Of a stretch of 17,535 nucleotides of DNA, positions 6,358 through 14,598 are shown in pieces. The DNA is taken from assembly GCA_964643145.1 (NCBI GenBank), contig CAZXPG010000043.1, positions 1 to 17,535 of the forward strand. Reading direction: 5' to 3'. The DNA comes from CAZXPG01 sp964643145. GTDB lineage: Bacteria; Pseudomonadota; Alphaproteobacteria; Rickettsiales; Arcanibacteraceae. The notes under the pieces were generated by a model, which saw only the letters and a list, made by a program, of their open reading frames with translations, made no database searches and had not been told where the DNA came from. Position 1 is the stretch's first letter; each line of letters starts with the position of its first letter. Both the position numbers and the translations under genes were made by a program.

Positions 6358-9300
6358 ATGACTGAACTTCATTTGCATTTTGGCCTGACTTTCCCTGAAC
6401 TCTATAGCCATACCGGGCTTTCGCGTGTGGATAGCCTGTTTGTGGCGGATTTGGCGGAAGCCTCGCCTGACCTGCATAACCGTTTTGTGGCGGCACGAGC
6501 AGAAACAGGTGTGCTTGATAAGAAAGAAGAATCGACACTACTTGTTGAGCTTGCGCCCTATGTCGAAGATTTTATTGCCAGGCTGTTTGGGATCAGCAGC
6601 GAAGTGCAGGCATTGCAATCACGCCATCATGGGCTGGCGGCACTCTATAGTTGCAAACGCCTGTTTGTACAACGGCGGGCGGTGAAAGCCTATAAGGCCG
6701 AAGAGGCGGCAGGGTTTAACGGCCTGCATTTACAGCGTGACCTTGAGACATTCTTCACCCGGCCCTTTAGTGAGATGGCCTATGCGGAAAAAGTCAATAT
6801 CTGGCTTCAAGAGGAAGATGCGCATAAAGAACAGCTTGACCTTGCCGCCCGCTATGCCGCTTGGGCACTCTATTCTGAGGAAGGGCAGCATAAACACCAG
6901 CAGGGTATTATATTTAAAACGCCGAAAAAGCTGGATTTTGCCAATCTCGTGCCGGTTGAAACGGAAATAGTGGATGGTGTGACGGTGATGAAGCTGCCTG
7001 CACATCATCTGCGCCGCCGCGAAGGCTTTGCCCTGACCGATGCCGGAGCCAACCTGGAGCTGGCGCTCGATAATGCCAATTACTGTATTTTCTGTCATAA
7101 CCAGGGGAAAGATTCCTGCTCTAAGGGGTTAAAAGAAAAAGATGGCAGCTATAAGAAAAGTGCCACCGATGTGACGCTGGCCGGTTGCCCTTTGGAAGAA
7201 AAAATTTCCGAGATGAATACGCTGAAATCGGAAGGCTATTCTATCGGTGCGCTTTCCATGATAACGGTGGATAACCCAATGGCGGCAGCTACCGGGCACC
7301 GTATCTGTAACGACTGTATGAAAGCCTGTATTTATCAGAAGCAGGAGCCGGTCAATATCCCGCAGGTGGAAACAAGAACGCTGCGCGATGTGTTGGCACT
7401 GCCTTGGGGCTTTGAGATTTACAGCCTGCTCACCCGCTGGAACCCGCTGAATCTCACCAGGCCACTGCCTAGAAAAGAGAGCGGTTACCGCGTGCTAGTG
7501 GCAGGGCTTGGCCCTTCCGGCTTCACCCTTGCCCACCATCTCTTAAATGAGGGCCATACGGTGGTGGCGGTAGATGGGCTGAAAATCGAACCACTCCCTG
7601 CTGCGATCAGCGGTGTTACCCCTACGGGCGAGCGTGTGCCATTTGCGCCCATTCATTGGGTGGATGATATTTTTGAAAATCTCGATGAACGTGTGCTGGC
7701 CGGGTTTGGCGGGGTGGCGGAATATGGCATCACGGTCAGGTGGAACAAAAACTACCTGAAACTGGTGCGTCTGCTGCTTGAGCGGAGAGCGGCTTTCGCC
7801 ATGTTTGGTGGCGTGCGTTTTGGTAGCACCCTCACTTATGATAGTGCCTTCAAGTTGGGCTTTGACCATGTCGCTTTGTGTATGGGGGCAGGCAAGCCGA
7901 CGGTGATTTCCATGCCAAACGGCTTGGCGCGCGGGGTGCGTACGGCATCTGATTTCCTGATGGCATTGCAGCTTACGGGGGCTGCGAAAAAGAACTCGAT
8001 TGCCAATTTACAGGTGCGCTTGCCGGTGCTGGTGATTGGTGGTGGCTTAACGGCTATTGATACGGCCACGGAATCGCTGGCCTATTATCCGCTGCAAGTG
8101 GAGAAATTCCTCACCCGCTATGAAAAACTGGTGAGCCTGAAGGGCGAAGAGGCGGTTCGCAAAAACTGGAGTGAGGAAGAACGGGAAATTGGTGAGGAGT
8201 TTATTGCCCATGCAAGAGCAATCCGCCATGAGCGTGAACAGGCCAGTTTGGAAGGCCGCGAGCCGGATATTTTAGGGCTGATTAATGGCTGGGGCGGGGT
8301 AAAGCTGGCCTATCGCCGCAGCTTGCAGGACGCGCCAAGCTACCGCCTGAACCATGAGGAAGTGGAACTGGCCATGCAGGAGGGGATTGGTTTTGTCGAA
8401 AATATTACGCCTGTAGCCGTGGAAATTGACCAGTTTGGCCATGCGGTAGCTATGAAAGCCAAATGCGGGGAAGAGACGTTGGTTATCCCCGCGCGTACGA
8501 TTCTGATGGCGGCAGGCACCAGCCCGAACACCGTGCTGCAACGTGAAGACCCGCTGCATTTTGAACTGGATGGCAAATATTTCAAAGCCATTGACGAAGA
8601 AGGCAACCAGGTCAGCCCGGAACGTGTATCGAAGCCTAATCAGGTGCATGTGCTGATGGCGCTGGATGCAAGCGGTAAGGCAGTCAGTTTCTTTGGTGAC
8701 TTGCACCCTTCTTTTGCTGGGAATGTGGTGAAAGCCATGGGCAGCGCCAAGCAGGGCTATCCGGTAGTTTCACGGATGCTTAGCAAGCTGGTGCCGTCTG
8801 CAACAACCGCTGAGAACTTCCTGGCAGAGATGAATCGGCTATTGCGTGCCGCGGTCTATAAGGTGGAACGCCTTACGCCTACCATTGTAGAAATCACCTT
8901 GAAAGCACCGCTTGCGGCGAAAGAGTTCAAGCCAGGGCAGTTCTACCGCTTACAGAATTATGAAGCTTTTGCCCATAAAACCCCGCACACAACACTCGCT
9001 ATGGAAGGGCTGGCATTGACCGGCGCCTGGGTGGATGTTGAGCAAGGGCTGCTTTCCACGATCGTGCTGGAAATGGGCGGGTCAGCGGATTTATGCGCGC
9101 ATCTCACCCCTGGTGAGCCAGTCGTGCTGATGGGGCCAACTGGAACTCCAACCCATACGCCTGCCGGGGAAACCGTCATGCTGGTAGGTGGCGGCTTAGG
9201 GAATGCGGTGCTGTTCTCCATTGGCAAGGCACTGAAAGAAGCCGGGTCAAAAGTGCTCTATTTTGCTGGTTACAAAAAAGCCTCTGACCGCTATAAAGTG

Positions 9301-9807
9301 CGGGAGATTGAAGAGGCCTCTGATAGTATTATCTGGTGTTGCGATGAAGCTACCTTCACACCGGAACGCCCACAGGATAAGAGCTTCCACGGCAATATCG
9401 TGCAGGGTATCACCGCCTATGCTGAAGGGGCTCTAGGGGAGGGGGCTATTGCCCTGCCGGAGGTCACGCGTATTATCGCCATTGGCTCTGACCGGATGAT
9501 GGCGGCAGTGGCGGCGTCGCGTCATGGCGTCCTGAAGCCCTATTTAAACCCAAAACATGAAGCGATTGGCAGTATTAACTCGCCGATGCAGTGCATGATG
9601 AAGGAAATTTGTGCCCAGTGTCTACAAAAGCATGTTGATCCGGTGACCGGAGCGGAGAGTTACGTTTATAGCTGCTTCAATCAGGATCAGTGCCTTGACC
9701 GTGTCAACTTCCCACATTTGAATGAGCGGCTGAAGCAAAATGGCGTGCAGGAAAAACTCACCGCCCAGTGGATTGATTATTGTTTGCAGGAGATAGGGAG
9801 AAGATAG
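6358..9807 (+). CDS. Single-chain Nfn/Sud-like iron-sulfur flavoprotein (GltD-like plus PyrK-like), candidate electron donor for CysI
   Basis: A 1149-residue protein with three visible parts. Residues 1-235 are a mostly helical domain I do not recognise. Residues 240-800 resemble the GltD/NfnL family: cysteines 243, 246, 254, 277, then NPMAAATGHRICNDCMKAC with cysteines 317, 320, 324 (iron-sulfur region), a first dinucleotide loop GLGPSG (383-388, FAD) and a second GGGLTAIDTA (561-570, NAD(P)H). Residues 832-1149 resemble the PyrK/NfnS reductase: FAD barrel with PGQFYRLQ, nucleotide motif VGGGLGNA (about 943-950), and a [2Fe-2S] region with cysteines 1079, 1085, 1088 and 1106. Together these make a fusion of both halves of an NADH/NADPH/ferredoxin oxidoreductase. 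As last gene of a cys operon that lacks CysJ, it probably passes electrons to CysI; that role is inference. No Shine-Dalgarno sequence precedes the ATG. The stop is 3 bases from the convergent trmL stop. Confidence 0.8.
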   Translation: MTELHLHFGLTFPELYSHTGLSRVDSLFVADLAEASPDLHNRFVAARAETGVLDKKEESTLLVELAPYVEDFIARLFGISSEVQALQSRHHGLAALYSCKRLFVQRRAVKAYKAEEAAGFNGLHLQRDLETFFTRPFSEMAYAEKVNIWLQEEDAHKEQLDLAARYAAWALYSEEGQHKHQQGIIFKTPKKLDFANLVPVETEIVDGVTVMKLPAHHLRRREGFALTDAGANLELALDNANYCIFCHNQGKDSCSKGLKEKDGSYKKSATDVTLAGCPLEEKISEMNTLKSEGYSIGALSMITVDNPMAAATGHRICNDCMKACIYQKQEPVNIPQVETRTLRDVLALPWGFEIYSLLTRWNPLNLTRPLPRKESGYRVLVAGLGPSGFTLAHHLLNEGHTVVAVDGLKIEPLPAAISGVTPTGERVPFAPIHWVDDIFENLDERVLAGFGGVAEYGITVRWNKNYLKLVRLLLERRAAFAMFGGVRFGSTLTYDSAFKLGFDHVALCMGAGKPTVISMPNGLARGVRTASDFLMALQLTGAAKKNSIANLQVRLPVLVIGGGLTAIDTATESLAYYPLQVEKFLTRYEKLVSLKGEEAVRKNWSEEEREIGEEFIAHARAIRHEREQASLEGREPDILGLINGWGGVKLAYRRSLQDAPSYRLNHEEVELAMQEGIGFVENITPVAVEIDQFGHAVAMKAKCGEETLVIPARTILMAAGTSPNTVLQREDPLHFELDGKYFKAIDEEGNQVSPERVSKPNQVHVLMALDASGKAVSFFGDLHPSFAGNVVKAMGSAKQGYPVVSRMLSKLVPSATTAENFLAEMNRLLRAAVYKVERLTPTIVEITLKAPLAAKEFKPGQFYRLQNYEAFAHKTPHTTLAMEGLALTGAWVDVEQGLLSTIVLEMGGSADLCAHLTPGEPVVLMGPTGTPTHTPAGETVMLVGGGLGNAVLFSIGKALKEAGSKVLYFAGYKKASDRYKVREIEEASDSIIWCCDEATFTPERPQDKSFHGNIVQGITAYAEGALGEGAIALPEVTRIIAIGSDRMMAAVAASRHGVLKPYLNPKHEAIGSINSPMQCMMKEICAQCLQKHVDPVTGAESYVYSCFNQDQCLDRVNFPHLNERLKQNGVQEKLTAQWIDYCLQEIGRR

Positions 9808-9810
9808 GGT

Positions 9811-10272
9811 TTAAGGAAGTAACCCCGTCTGCCGTAGTGCTTCCCCTGCTACCATTGCCGCTGATACTGCCACATTCAGCGAGCGGAGCGGGGGGCGCAT
9901 GGGGATAAGCAATTGGGCATCAGATGCCACTACAACGCTTTCCGGCACCCCGGCACTTTCCCGGCCGACAATCAGCATATCGCTTGGGGAAAAAGCAAAA
10001 TCAGTATAGCATGTTGAGGCTTTGGTGGTAAGCAGTACCAGCCGCGAGGTGGGGTAATGCTCTTGCCGGAATGCCAGAAATGCCTCCCATGACACATGGC
10101 GGCGTAGTTGCACATGGTCGATATAATCCATAGCGGCGCGCCGTACTTTCTTATCGTCATAGACAAATCCGCATGGTTCCACCAGCTCCACCTCCAGCCC
10201 CATACAGGCGGCAAAGCGTAGCATGGTGCCAAGGTTCTGGGGAATATCCGGTTGATAGATGATAAGATGCAT
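9811..10272 (-). CDS. trmL: tRNA (cytidine/uridine-34 2'-O)-methyltransferase TrmL
   Basis: SPOUT-fold methyltransferase that methylates the ribose of the wobble base of certain leucine tRNAs using S-adenosylmethionine. The 153-residue length is normal. Family motifs are IYQPDIPQNLGTMLR at the N-terminus, EPCGFVYDDKKVRRAAMDY, LIVGRESAGVPE, and the C-terminal knot IPMRPPLRSLNVAVSAAM. These match TrmL (YibK) better than the larger TrmH or RlmB proteins, which carry an extra N-terminal domain. It is the last gene of the minus-strand operon, starting 6 bases after the CorC-type gene stops, and ends 3 bases from the stop of the convergent cys operon, with no terminator visible between them. Confidence 0.92.
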   Translation of the reverse strand: MHLIIYQPDIPQNLGTMLRFAACMGLEVELVEPCGFVYDDKKVRRAAMDYIDHVQLRRHVSWEAFLAFRQEHYPTSRLVLLTTKASTCYTDFAFSPSDMLIVGRESAGVPESVVVASDAQLLIPMRPPLRSLNVAVSAAMVAGEALRQTGLLP

Positions 10273-10278
10273 AATCGC

Positions 10279-11559
10279 TTACTGATTCATGGGTTCCCTA
10301 AGCCGTACCAGGGTGATCTGGTTATGTTCTTTGGCCAGTATTTCCCCAGTGAAGCCATAGAGTTCAAAATGCTCGCCTTCTTCCGGGATTTTTTCTGTTA
10401 CATACATAATCAGCCCGGCCAGGGTGCTGGCATTGTCATCGGGCAGTGTCCAATCGAAATGGCGGTTCAAGTCGCGAATGGTCACTTCGCCGCCAATTTG
10501 GTAGACGCCTTCACTCTCTGTTTTAATATTTTCGTCGTCTTCATGCTGCTGCTGCCGCCGCTCTTCACCAATCTGACCAACAATTTCCTCTAATATATCC
10601 TGCAAGGTGACCACCCCTTTCAGCGCGCCATATTCATCCACCACCAGGGCAAAATGGTTACGCTTCTGACGGAATTCATGGAGTTGCTCACTAAGCAGCG
10701 TAGTTTCTGGGATAAACCAGGGTGGGCTGGCAATTGCCATAATATCAATATCATTCAGGCTGCCCGTGTGGGTACGCAGCACTTTAATCAGCTCTTTAAT
10801 ATGCAGCACCGCTACAATATTATCTGGCTCATGCTGCCAGAGTGGAATGCGAGTGTGGGTGTTATCCAACATTTGTCGTATGATATCTGCCGGACGCTGG
10901 TCGATATTCATGGTCACCATATTCTTGCGGTGTATCATGATGGATTCCACTTCCATAGCACCCAAGTCTAGGATACTTCCCAGCATATCGCGCTCACGTT
11001 TTACCACTGCCCCCTCATAATGATAAAGTTCAATGGCACCGCGTAGGGCTTCCGTACCGGGGATAAGCGGGGCATGGCTATCGGGACGCATACCGAAAAT
11101 CCGCATGACGAAAGTAACAAGATATTGCACAAGCGTGGTAAATGGGTAGAGCACATGCACTACCATTTTGACCAATGGGGCAATGGCAAGGGCCACTTTC
11201 TCAGCATTTTTAAAGGCATAGGTTTTAGGCAATACCTCGGCAAATACTAATATGACAATGGTCATGAAAATGGTGGCATAGGCCACCCCCTCATTGCCAA
11301 ATAGTGTAATGGCCGAACTGGTAGCAAGGGCTGAGGCAAAAATATTCAGTGCATTATTGCCCAGTAGCAAGGCACTGATTAACCTGTCTTTATCTTCTCG
11401 CAGTTCACTCACCATCGCAGCGCGCTTGCTGCCTTCTAGTTTGAGTTTATGGATATGTGAACGTGATACACCGGTAATAGCGGTTTCAGCCGCCGAGAAG
11501 AAAGCGGAAATAATAACCGAAATAACAATAGCAAAAATAAAAATAAGCAGACTTTCCAT
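10279..11559 (-). CDS. CorC/HlyC-family (CNNM) membrane protein, DUF21-CBS pair-CorC_HlyC
   Basis: Inner-membrane protein of the CNNM/CorB-like family, often annotated hemolysin or magnesium/cobalt efflux protein. The 426-residue product has the usual order: a DUF21 membrane region with about four hydrophobic segments in residues 1-150 (the first, IFAIVISVIISAFFSAAETA, carries the family's FSAxETA pattern), two CBS domains over about 200-330 (TRIPLWQHEPDNIVAVLHI and FALVVDEYGALKGVVTLQD), and a C-terminal CorC_HlyC domain with IGGEVTIRDLNRHF. Members are linked to Mg2+ or Na+ transport; the ion here is not known. It lies 13 bases after aroB and 6 before trmL, and is clearly part of that operon. 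The pairing with aroK-aroB is common in alphaproteobacteria. Confidence 0.9.
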   Translation of the reverse strand: MESLLIFIFAIVISVIISAFFSAAETAITGVSRSHIHKLKLEGSKRAAMVSELREDKDRLISALLLGNNALNIFASALATSSAITLFGNEGVAYATIFMTIVILVFAEVLPKTYAFKNAEKVALAIAPLVKMVVHVLYPFTTLVQYLVTFVMRIFGMRPDSHAPLIPGTEALRGAIELYHYEGAVVKRERDMLGSILDLGAMEVESIMIHRKNMVTMNIDQRPADIIRQMLDNTHTRIPLWQHEPDNIVAVLHIKELIKVLRTHTGSLNDIDIMAIASPPWFIPETTLLSEQLHEFRQKRNHFALVVDEYGALKGVVTLQDILEEIVGQIGEERRQQQHEDDENIKTESEGVYQIGGEVTIRDLNRHFDWTLPDDNASTLAGLIMYVTEKIPEEGEHFELYGFTGEILAKEHNQITLVRLREPMNQ

Positions 11560-11572
11560 AATGGGCTATGAC

Positions 11573-12736
11573 TTAACTCCTGTAGGTGCTTTTCATGTCT
11601 GTCTTTTTGTCACAACGCTCTTTCCACGAAGGCGAAGGAACCATGCTTGCAAGCATGGTGCGTACCTGTTGTTCTTCCACGTCTTTGGCAATAAAAGCCT
11701 CGCCAATAGCGCGGGCAAGAATGAAAACCAGCTTACCACCTTCGGTTTTTTTATCCTGGTACATATGGGAAATCAACGCATCCATATTCCATTCAGCTTG
11801 AATATCAAAAGGGGAAGTTGGCAGGCCAACCTTCTGTAAATGCGTAATAACCCGTGTTAGCTCCTCTTCATCACATAGCCCAAGCTGCACAGAAAGCCGG
11901 AAGGCCAGCACCATGCCAATGGCCACTGCTTCTCCGTGCAACAGGCGGCTACTAAAGCCGGTTTCAGCTTCGAGTGCATGGCCGAATGTGTGGCCAAGAT
12001 TCAGCAATGCCCGTATGCCGCCCTCGCGTTCATCAGCCTCGACAATGGCGGCTTTACTTTCACAGCTGATTTTTACACACTCGGTAATGAAGCTGTTATC
12101 CCGTGCTTGTATCGCTGCTGCATTCGTTTCCAACCAGTCAAAAAATGGGGCATTATTGATCAGCCCATATTTGACCACTTCGGCATAGCCTGCCAGTAAT
12201 TCCTGCATGGGCAGGCTGGAAAGTGCTCCCGTATCTGCCAGCACCAGTTTGGGTTGGTAAAAACTGCCGATCAGGTTCTTGCCAAAGCGGGTGTTAATGC
12301 CAGTTTTTCCGCCAACTGAACTATCCACCTGGGAAAGGAGTGTCGTGGGAATCTGGATAAACGGCACTCCCCGTAAAAGAATGCTGGCGGCAAAACCGGT
12401 CAAGTCGCCAATCACCCCACCACCCAGCGCAATCAGCGTCGATTTACGGTCTGGCTGGTGCTGCAATATCGCATCCAGTAATGTTTCCAGCGTTGCAAAA
12501 CTTTTAGATTGTTCACCCGGATCAAGCACAACGGCCTCTGCCATATATCCCGCCTCAGTGAGTGCTGACATCAGCGGAGCAAGATAGAGGGAAGCGACCG
12601 TACTATCTGTAACAACGAAGAGTTTCTGCTGTAATTTCACTATGTCAGCCAGGTGGGTAGCGATCGATTGCAGCAACCCTTCCCCAATCAGGATATTATA
12701 GCTGCGTTCGTCAAGTTGAACTGTGATCTGTTGCAT
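11573..12736 (-). CDS. aroB: 3-dehydroquinate synthase (AroB)
   Basis: Second step of the shikimate pathway: converts DAHP to 3-dehydroquinate with NAD and a divalent metal in the cytoplasm. The 387-residue protein shows the NAD loop ALGGGVIGDLTGF (GGG at 105-107), DSSVGGKTG (138-146), KNLIGSFYQP, and the likely metal ligands Glu186 (AEVVK), His249 (NLGHTFGH) and His267 (LHGEAV). It is slightly longer than usual because of a C-terminal tail of about 20 residues rich in lysine and serine after the last conserved helix. The start codon overlaps the aroK stop by one base (TAATG), so translation is probably coupled. Confidence 0.96.
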   Translation of the reverse strand: MQQITVQLDERSYNILIGEGLLQSIATHLADIVKLQQKLFVVTDSTVASLYLAPLMSALTEAGYMAEAVVLDPGEQSKSFATLETLLDAILQHQPDRKSTLIALGGGVIGDLTGFAASILLRGVPFIQIPTTLLSQVDSSVGGKTGINTRFGKNLIGSFYQPKLVLADTGALSSLPMQELLAGYAEVVKYGLINNAPFFDWLETNAAAIQARDNSFITECVKISCESKAAIVEADEREGGIRALLNLGHTFGHALEAETGFSSRLLHGEAVAIGMVLAFRLSVQLGLCDEEELTRVITHLQKVGLPTSPFDIQAEWNMDALISHMYQDKKTEGGKLVFILARAIGEAFIAKDVEEQQVRTMLASMVPSPSWKERCDKKTDMKSTYRS

Positions 12737-13287
12737 TATGCAGGTTCCTTATGCTGGTAAGTAGTAAGTGCCTGGAGAATTGCCTCCACGGCCATAGTAT
12801 GGGGCCGGTTGCCGCTATTGATAGTGATATCAGCAAGTGCGTAAATCGGATAGCGCTCTGCAATCAGGCGGGTGAGGATTTCACGTTTATCGCCCATTTC
12901 AAGCAAAGGGCGGGTGCGTTTGCGGGAAACGCGCTCAAGCAGCACTTCAATATCGGCCTGTAACCAGACGGAGATAGCTTTCTCAGCAATCACTGCCCGT
13001 GTAGTTGCTTGAATAAATGCTCCCCCTCCTGTTGCCATCACATGCGGTGGCCGTGTGAGTAGCTCGGCAACGGTTTTGCGTTCACATTCACGGAAATAGG
13101 CCTCGCCTGCCCCAGCAAAAATGTCGGAAACCGAGCATCCAACATCATGTTCGATTTCATGATCGGTGTCAGTGAAGGCTACGTTAAGCCGTTTAGCAAG
13201 CCGACAGCCAATAGTGGATTTGCCCGACCCCATAAGTCCAACCAGTACAATGGTTTTAGAGAGTGGCAACGGAACAGTGAGAGACAT
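12736..13287 (-). CDS. aroK: Shikimate kinase (AroK)
   Basis: Phosphorylates shikimate at the 3-hydroxyl with ATP, the fifth step of the shikimate pathway. The 183-residue protein is typical in length. It has the Walker A loop GLMGSGKS (17-24), the shikimate-binding TDTD (39-42), Arg66 in AYFRECE, the GGG of ATGGGAF (87-89) and the lid region RKRTRPLLE. It is the first gene of the minus-strand operon aroK-aroB-corC-trmL. Its start lies 94 bases from the divergent small ORF at 13382, so the operon promoter must be in that AT-rich gap; I could not pick a convincing one, nor a clear ribosome binding site. Confidence 0.95.
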   Translation of the reverse strand: MSLTVPLPLSKTIVLVGLMGSGKSTIGCRLAKRLNVAFTDTDHEIEHDVGCSVSDIFAGAGEAYFRECERKTVAELLTRPPHVMATGGGAFIQATTRAVIAEKAISVWLQADIEVLLERVSRKRTRPLLEMGDKREILTRLIAERYPIYALADITINSGNRPHTMAVEAILQALTTYQHKEPA

Positions 13288-13381
13288 AAAAAATTTTTTT
13301 CAAGGGATGCAAAATCAGAATTATTACGATACATTACTTTAAACAGTAGAAAAAATCAATTTTTACCGACAGGAATAGAAT

Positions 13382-13540
13382 ATGAAAAAAATTACTACAA
13401 AACCGGTCACGCGTAACGGTGTCTTAATCCTGCTTCTCACCTCTCTTGCTATCGGGGTGATTGTCCTTTCTAAAGATATTACCCCAGCGCAGCAGCGGGT
13501 GGAGAAGGTAATCGACAGTAAAAATTTCACCAAGAGTTAA
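13382..13540 (+). CDS. Small single-pass membrane protein, 52 residues, unknown function
   Basis: A short open frame beginning MKKITTKPVTRNGV and ending NFTKS. It has a lysine/arginine-rich N-terminus, one strongly hydrophobic stretch at about residues 14-30 (VLILLLTSLAIGVIVL) and a charged amphipathic tail. An AGGA lies at about the right distance upstream (ACAGGAATAGAATATG), which supports translation. The layout suggests an N-in membrane anchor or an uncleaved signal. It precedes xerD by about 20 bases and is divergent from aroK. I do not recognise a family. Codon use resembles its neighbours and no competing longer frame covers it well. Confidence 0.6.
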   Translation: MKKITTKPVTRNGVLILLLTSLAIGVIVLSKDITPAQQRVEKVIDSKNFTKS

Positions 13541-13560
13541 CCTCAGTTCTTTTATGCAGG

Positions 13561-14523
13561 TTGCTTATAAAAAATTGGGATAAGAGTTACGTTAGGTTGT
13601 TTCAGGACTCATCATTTATTGATACATTTCTAGAGATGATGGCAGCGGAGCGGGGGGCTTCTCCTCATACGCTAAGTGCCTATAAGCGCGATTTATGTGA
13701 TTTTTCTGCGCTACTCTCGCGCAACGGCAGTAATATGTTGCAGGCAGACCAGGCGGTGATACGCCATGTGCTTAGGGTGCTTGCCGAGGCACAGCTTTCT
13801 CCCCGTTCTGTTGCTAGGAAACTTTCAGCACTTAGGCAATTCTACCATTTCCTGGCCACGGAAGGCCATAGGCAAGATAACCCTACGTTCGATCTTGATA
13901 GCCCACAACAGGGGGTGCCATTACCGCGGGTGTTATCGGAAGCGGATATCAGGCAGTTGCTTTCAGCGGCGCATCAGGACAAGACTATTGAGGGCATACG
14001 GCTTACGGCACTTCTCGAAGTGCTCTATGCTTCAGGCCTACGTGTATCGGAGCTGGTGGGATTGAAAATGGCGGTGCTGCAACGTGAACGTGTGCCAGAT
14101 GGAAGCAGTGGTGAGTTGCGCCCTTTCCTGATTGTGGAAGGCAAGGGCAAAAAAGAGCGGCTAGTGCCACTCAATATTCCGGCATTAGCGGCGTTAGAAG
14201 CCTATCTTTCCCTACGTCATCAAGGGGATGCTTCCCCCTGGTTGTTTCCCTCCTCTTCCAAAGAAGGTCATATCACTCGCCAGTATTTCGGCAAGCTGCT
14301 AAAAGCACTGGCAGCAAAAGCTGGGCTGGATCCTGCCACCCTCTCGCCGCATGTGGTGCGTCATTCCTTTGCCAGCCACCTGCTTGCACATGGAGCAGAT
14401 TTACGAGTGATTCAAGAACTGCTTGGCCATGTTGATATTGTTACTACCCAGATTTATACCCATGTGCAAACCGACAGGCTCAAGGAGCTGGTGACACAGC
14501 ACCATCCGTTGGCTAGAAATTGA
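13561..14523 (+). CDS. xerD: Tyrosine recombinase XerD
   Basis: Site-specific recombinase that works with XerC at the dif site to resolve chromosome dimers, activated by FtsK at the septum. The N-terminal SAM-like DNA-binding domain has FLEMMAAERGASPHTLSAYKRDL. Catalytic residues, counted from the TTG at 13561, are Arg161 (SGLRVSEL), Lys195 (EGKGKK), His264 and Arg267 (HVVRHSF), His290 (LLGH) and the nucleophile Tyr299 (QIYTHV); all six are present. The C-terminus ELVTQHHPLARN is of XerD rather than XerC type. The start is uncertain: no in-frame ATG lies before the conserved domain. TTG at 13561 gives 320 residues and TTG at 13597 gives 308, closer to the usual 300. It is probably co-transcribed with the small gene before it. 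Confidence 0.93.
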   Translation: MLIKNWDKSYVRLFQDSSFIDTFLEMMAAERGASPHTLSAYKRDLCDFSALLSRNGSNMLQADQAVIRHVLRVLAEAQLSPRSVARKLSALRQFYHFLATEGHRQDNPTFDLDSPQQGVPLPRVLSEADIRQLLSAAHQDKTIEGIRLTALLEVLYASGLRVSELVGLKMAVLQRERVPDGSSGELRPFLIVEGKGKKERLVPLNIPALAALEAYLSLRHQGDASPWLFPSSSKEGHITRQYFGKLLKALAAKAGLDPATLSPHVVRHSFASHLLAHGADLRVIQELLGHVDIVTTQIYTHVQTDRLKELVTQHHPLARN

Positions 14524-14537
14524 GGTAAGATTAGCTA

Positions 14538-14566
14538 TTGGAACTTTATATCTGTCCTCCTATAGT
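14538..14566 (+). promoter_or_regulatory. Candidate sigma-70 promoter for the DUF2383 gene
   Basis: TTGGAA at 14538-14543 and TATAGT at 14561-14566 are 17 bases apart. The -10 differs from consensus at one base and the -35 at two. Transcription would start near 14572, about 27 bases before the ATG. If so, the upstream arm of the hairpin at 14555-14593 would lie outside the transcript. GGAAC at 14540-14544 also resembles the -35 of alphaproteobacterial EcfG general-stress promoters, but the spacing to a GTT is about 2 bases too long. Confidence 0.4.
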
Positions 14567-14593
14567 TTCATTGAAAACAGTATATCAGGAGGA
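14555..14593 (+). promoter_or_regulatory. Possible hairpin hiding the ribosome binding site of the DUF2383 gene
   Basis: TCCTCCT at 14555-14561 is exactly complementary to AGGAGGA at 14587-14593, the Shine-Dalgarno sequence 6 bases before the ATG. Inside it, ATA (14562-14564) can pair with TAT (14581-14583) and GTTT (14565-14568) with AAAC (14575-14578), leaving a 6-base loop. This nested stem could close the ribosome binding site in RNA made from a promoter upstream of 14555, for example xerD read-through. It conflicts with the overlapping promoter candidate, so only one may matter. Confidence 0.4.
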
Positions 14594-14598
14594 AAAAT

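Noticed and set aside
9807..9811. Terminator between the convergent cys and aro operons
   Set aside because: Only 3 bases separate the stop codons and no hairpin with a T-run is seen around them.
13147..13416. 89-codon plus-strand frame across the aroK start and the small ORF
   Set aside because: It is antisense to conserved aroK sequence including the P-loop region, and overlaps the better-supported small ORF in another frame.
14540..14567. EcfG-type general stress promoter before the DUF2383 gene
   Set aside because: GGAAC is present but the nearest GTT is 20 bases on rather than about 18, and the preceding C is missing; the sigma-70 reading fits better.
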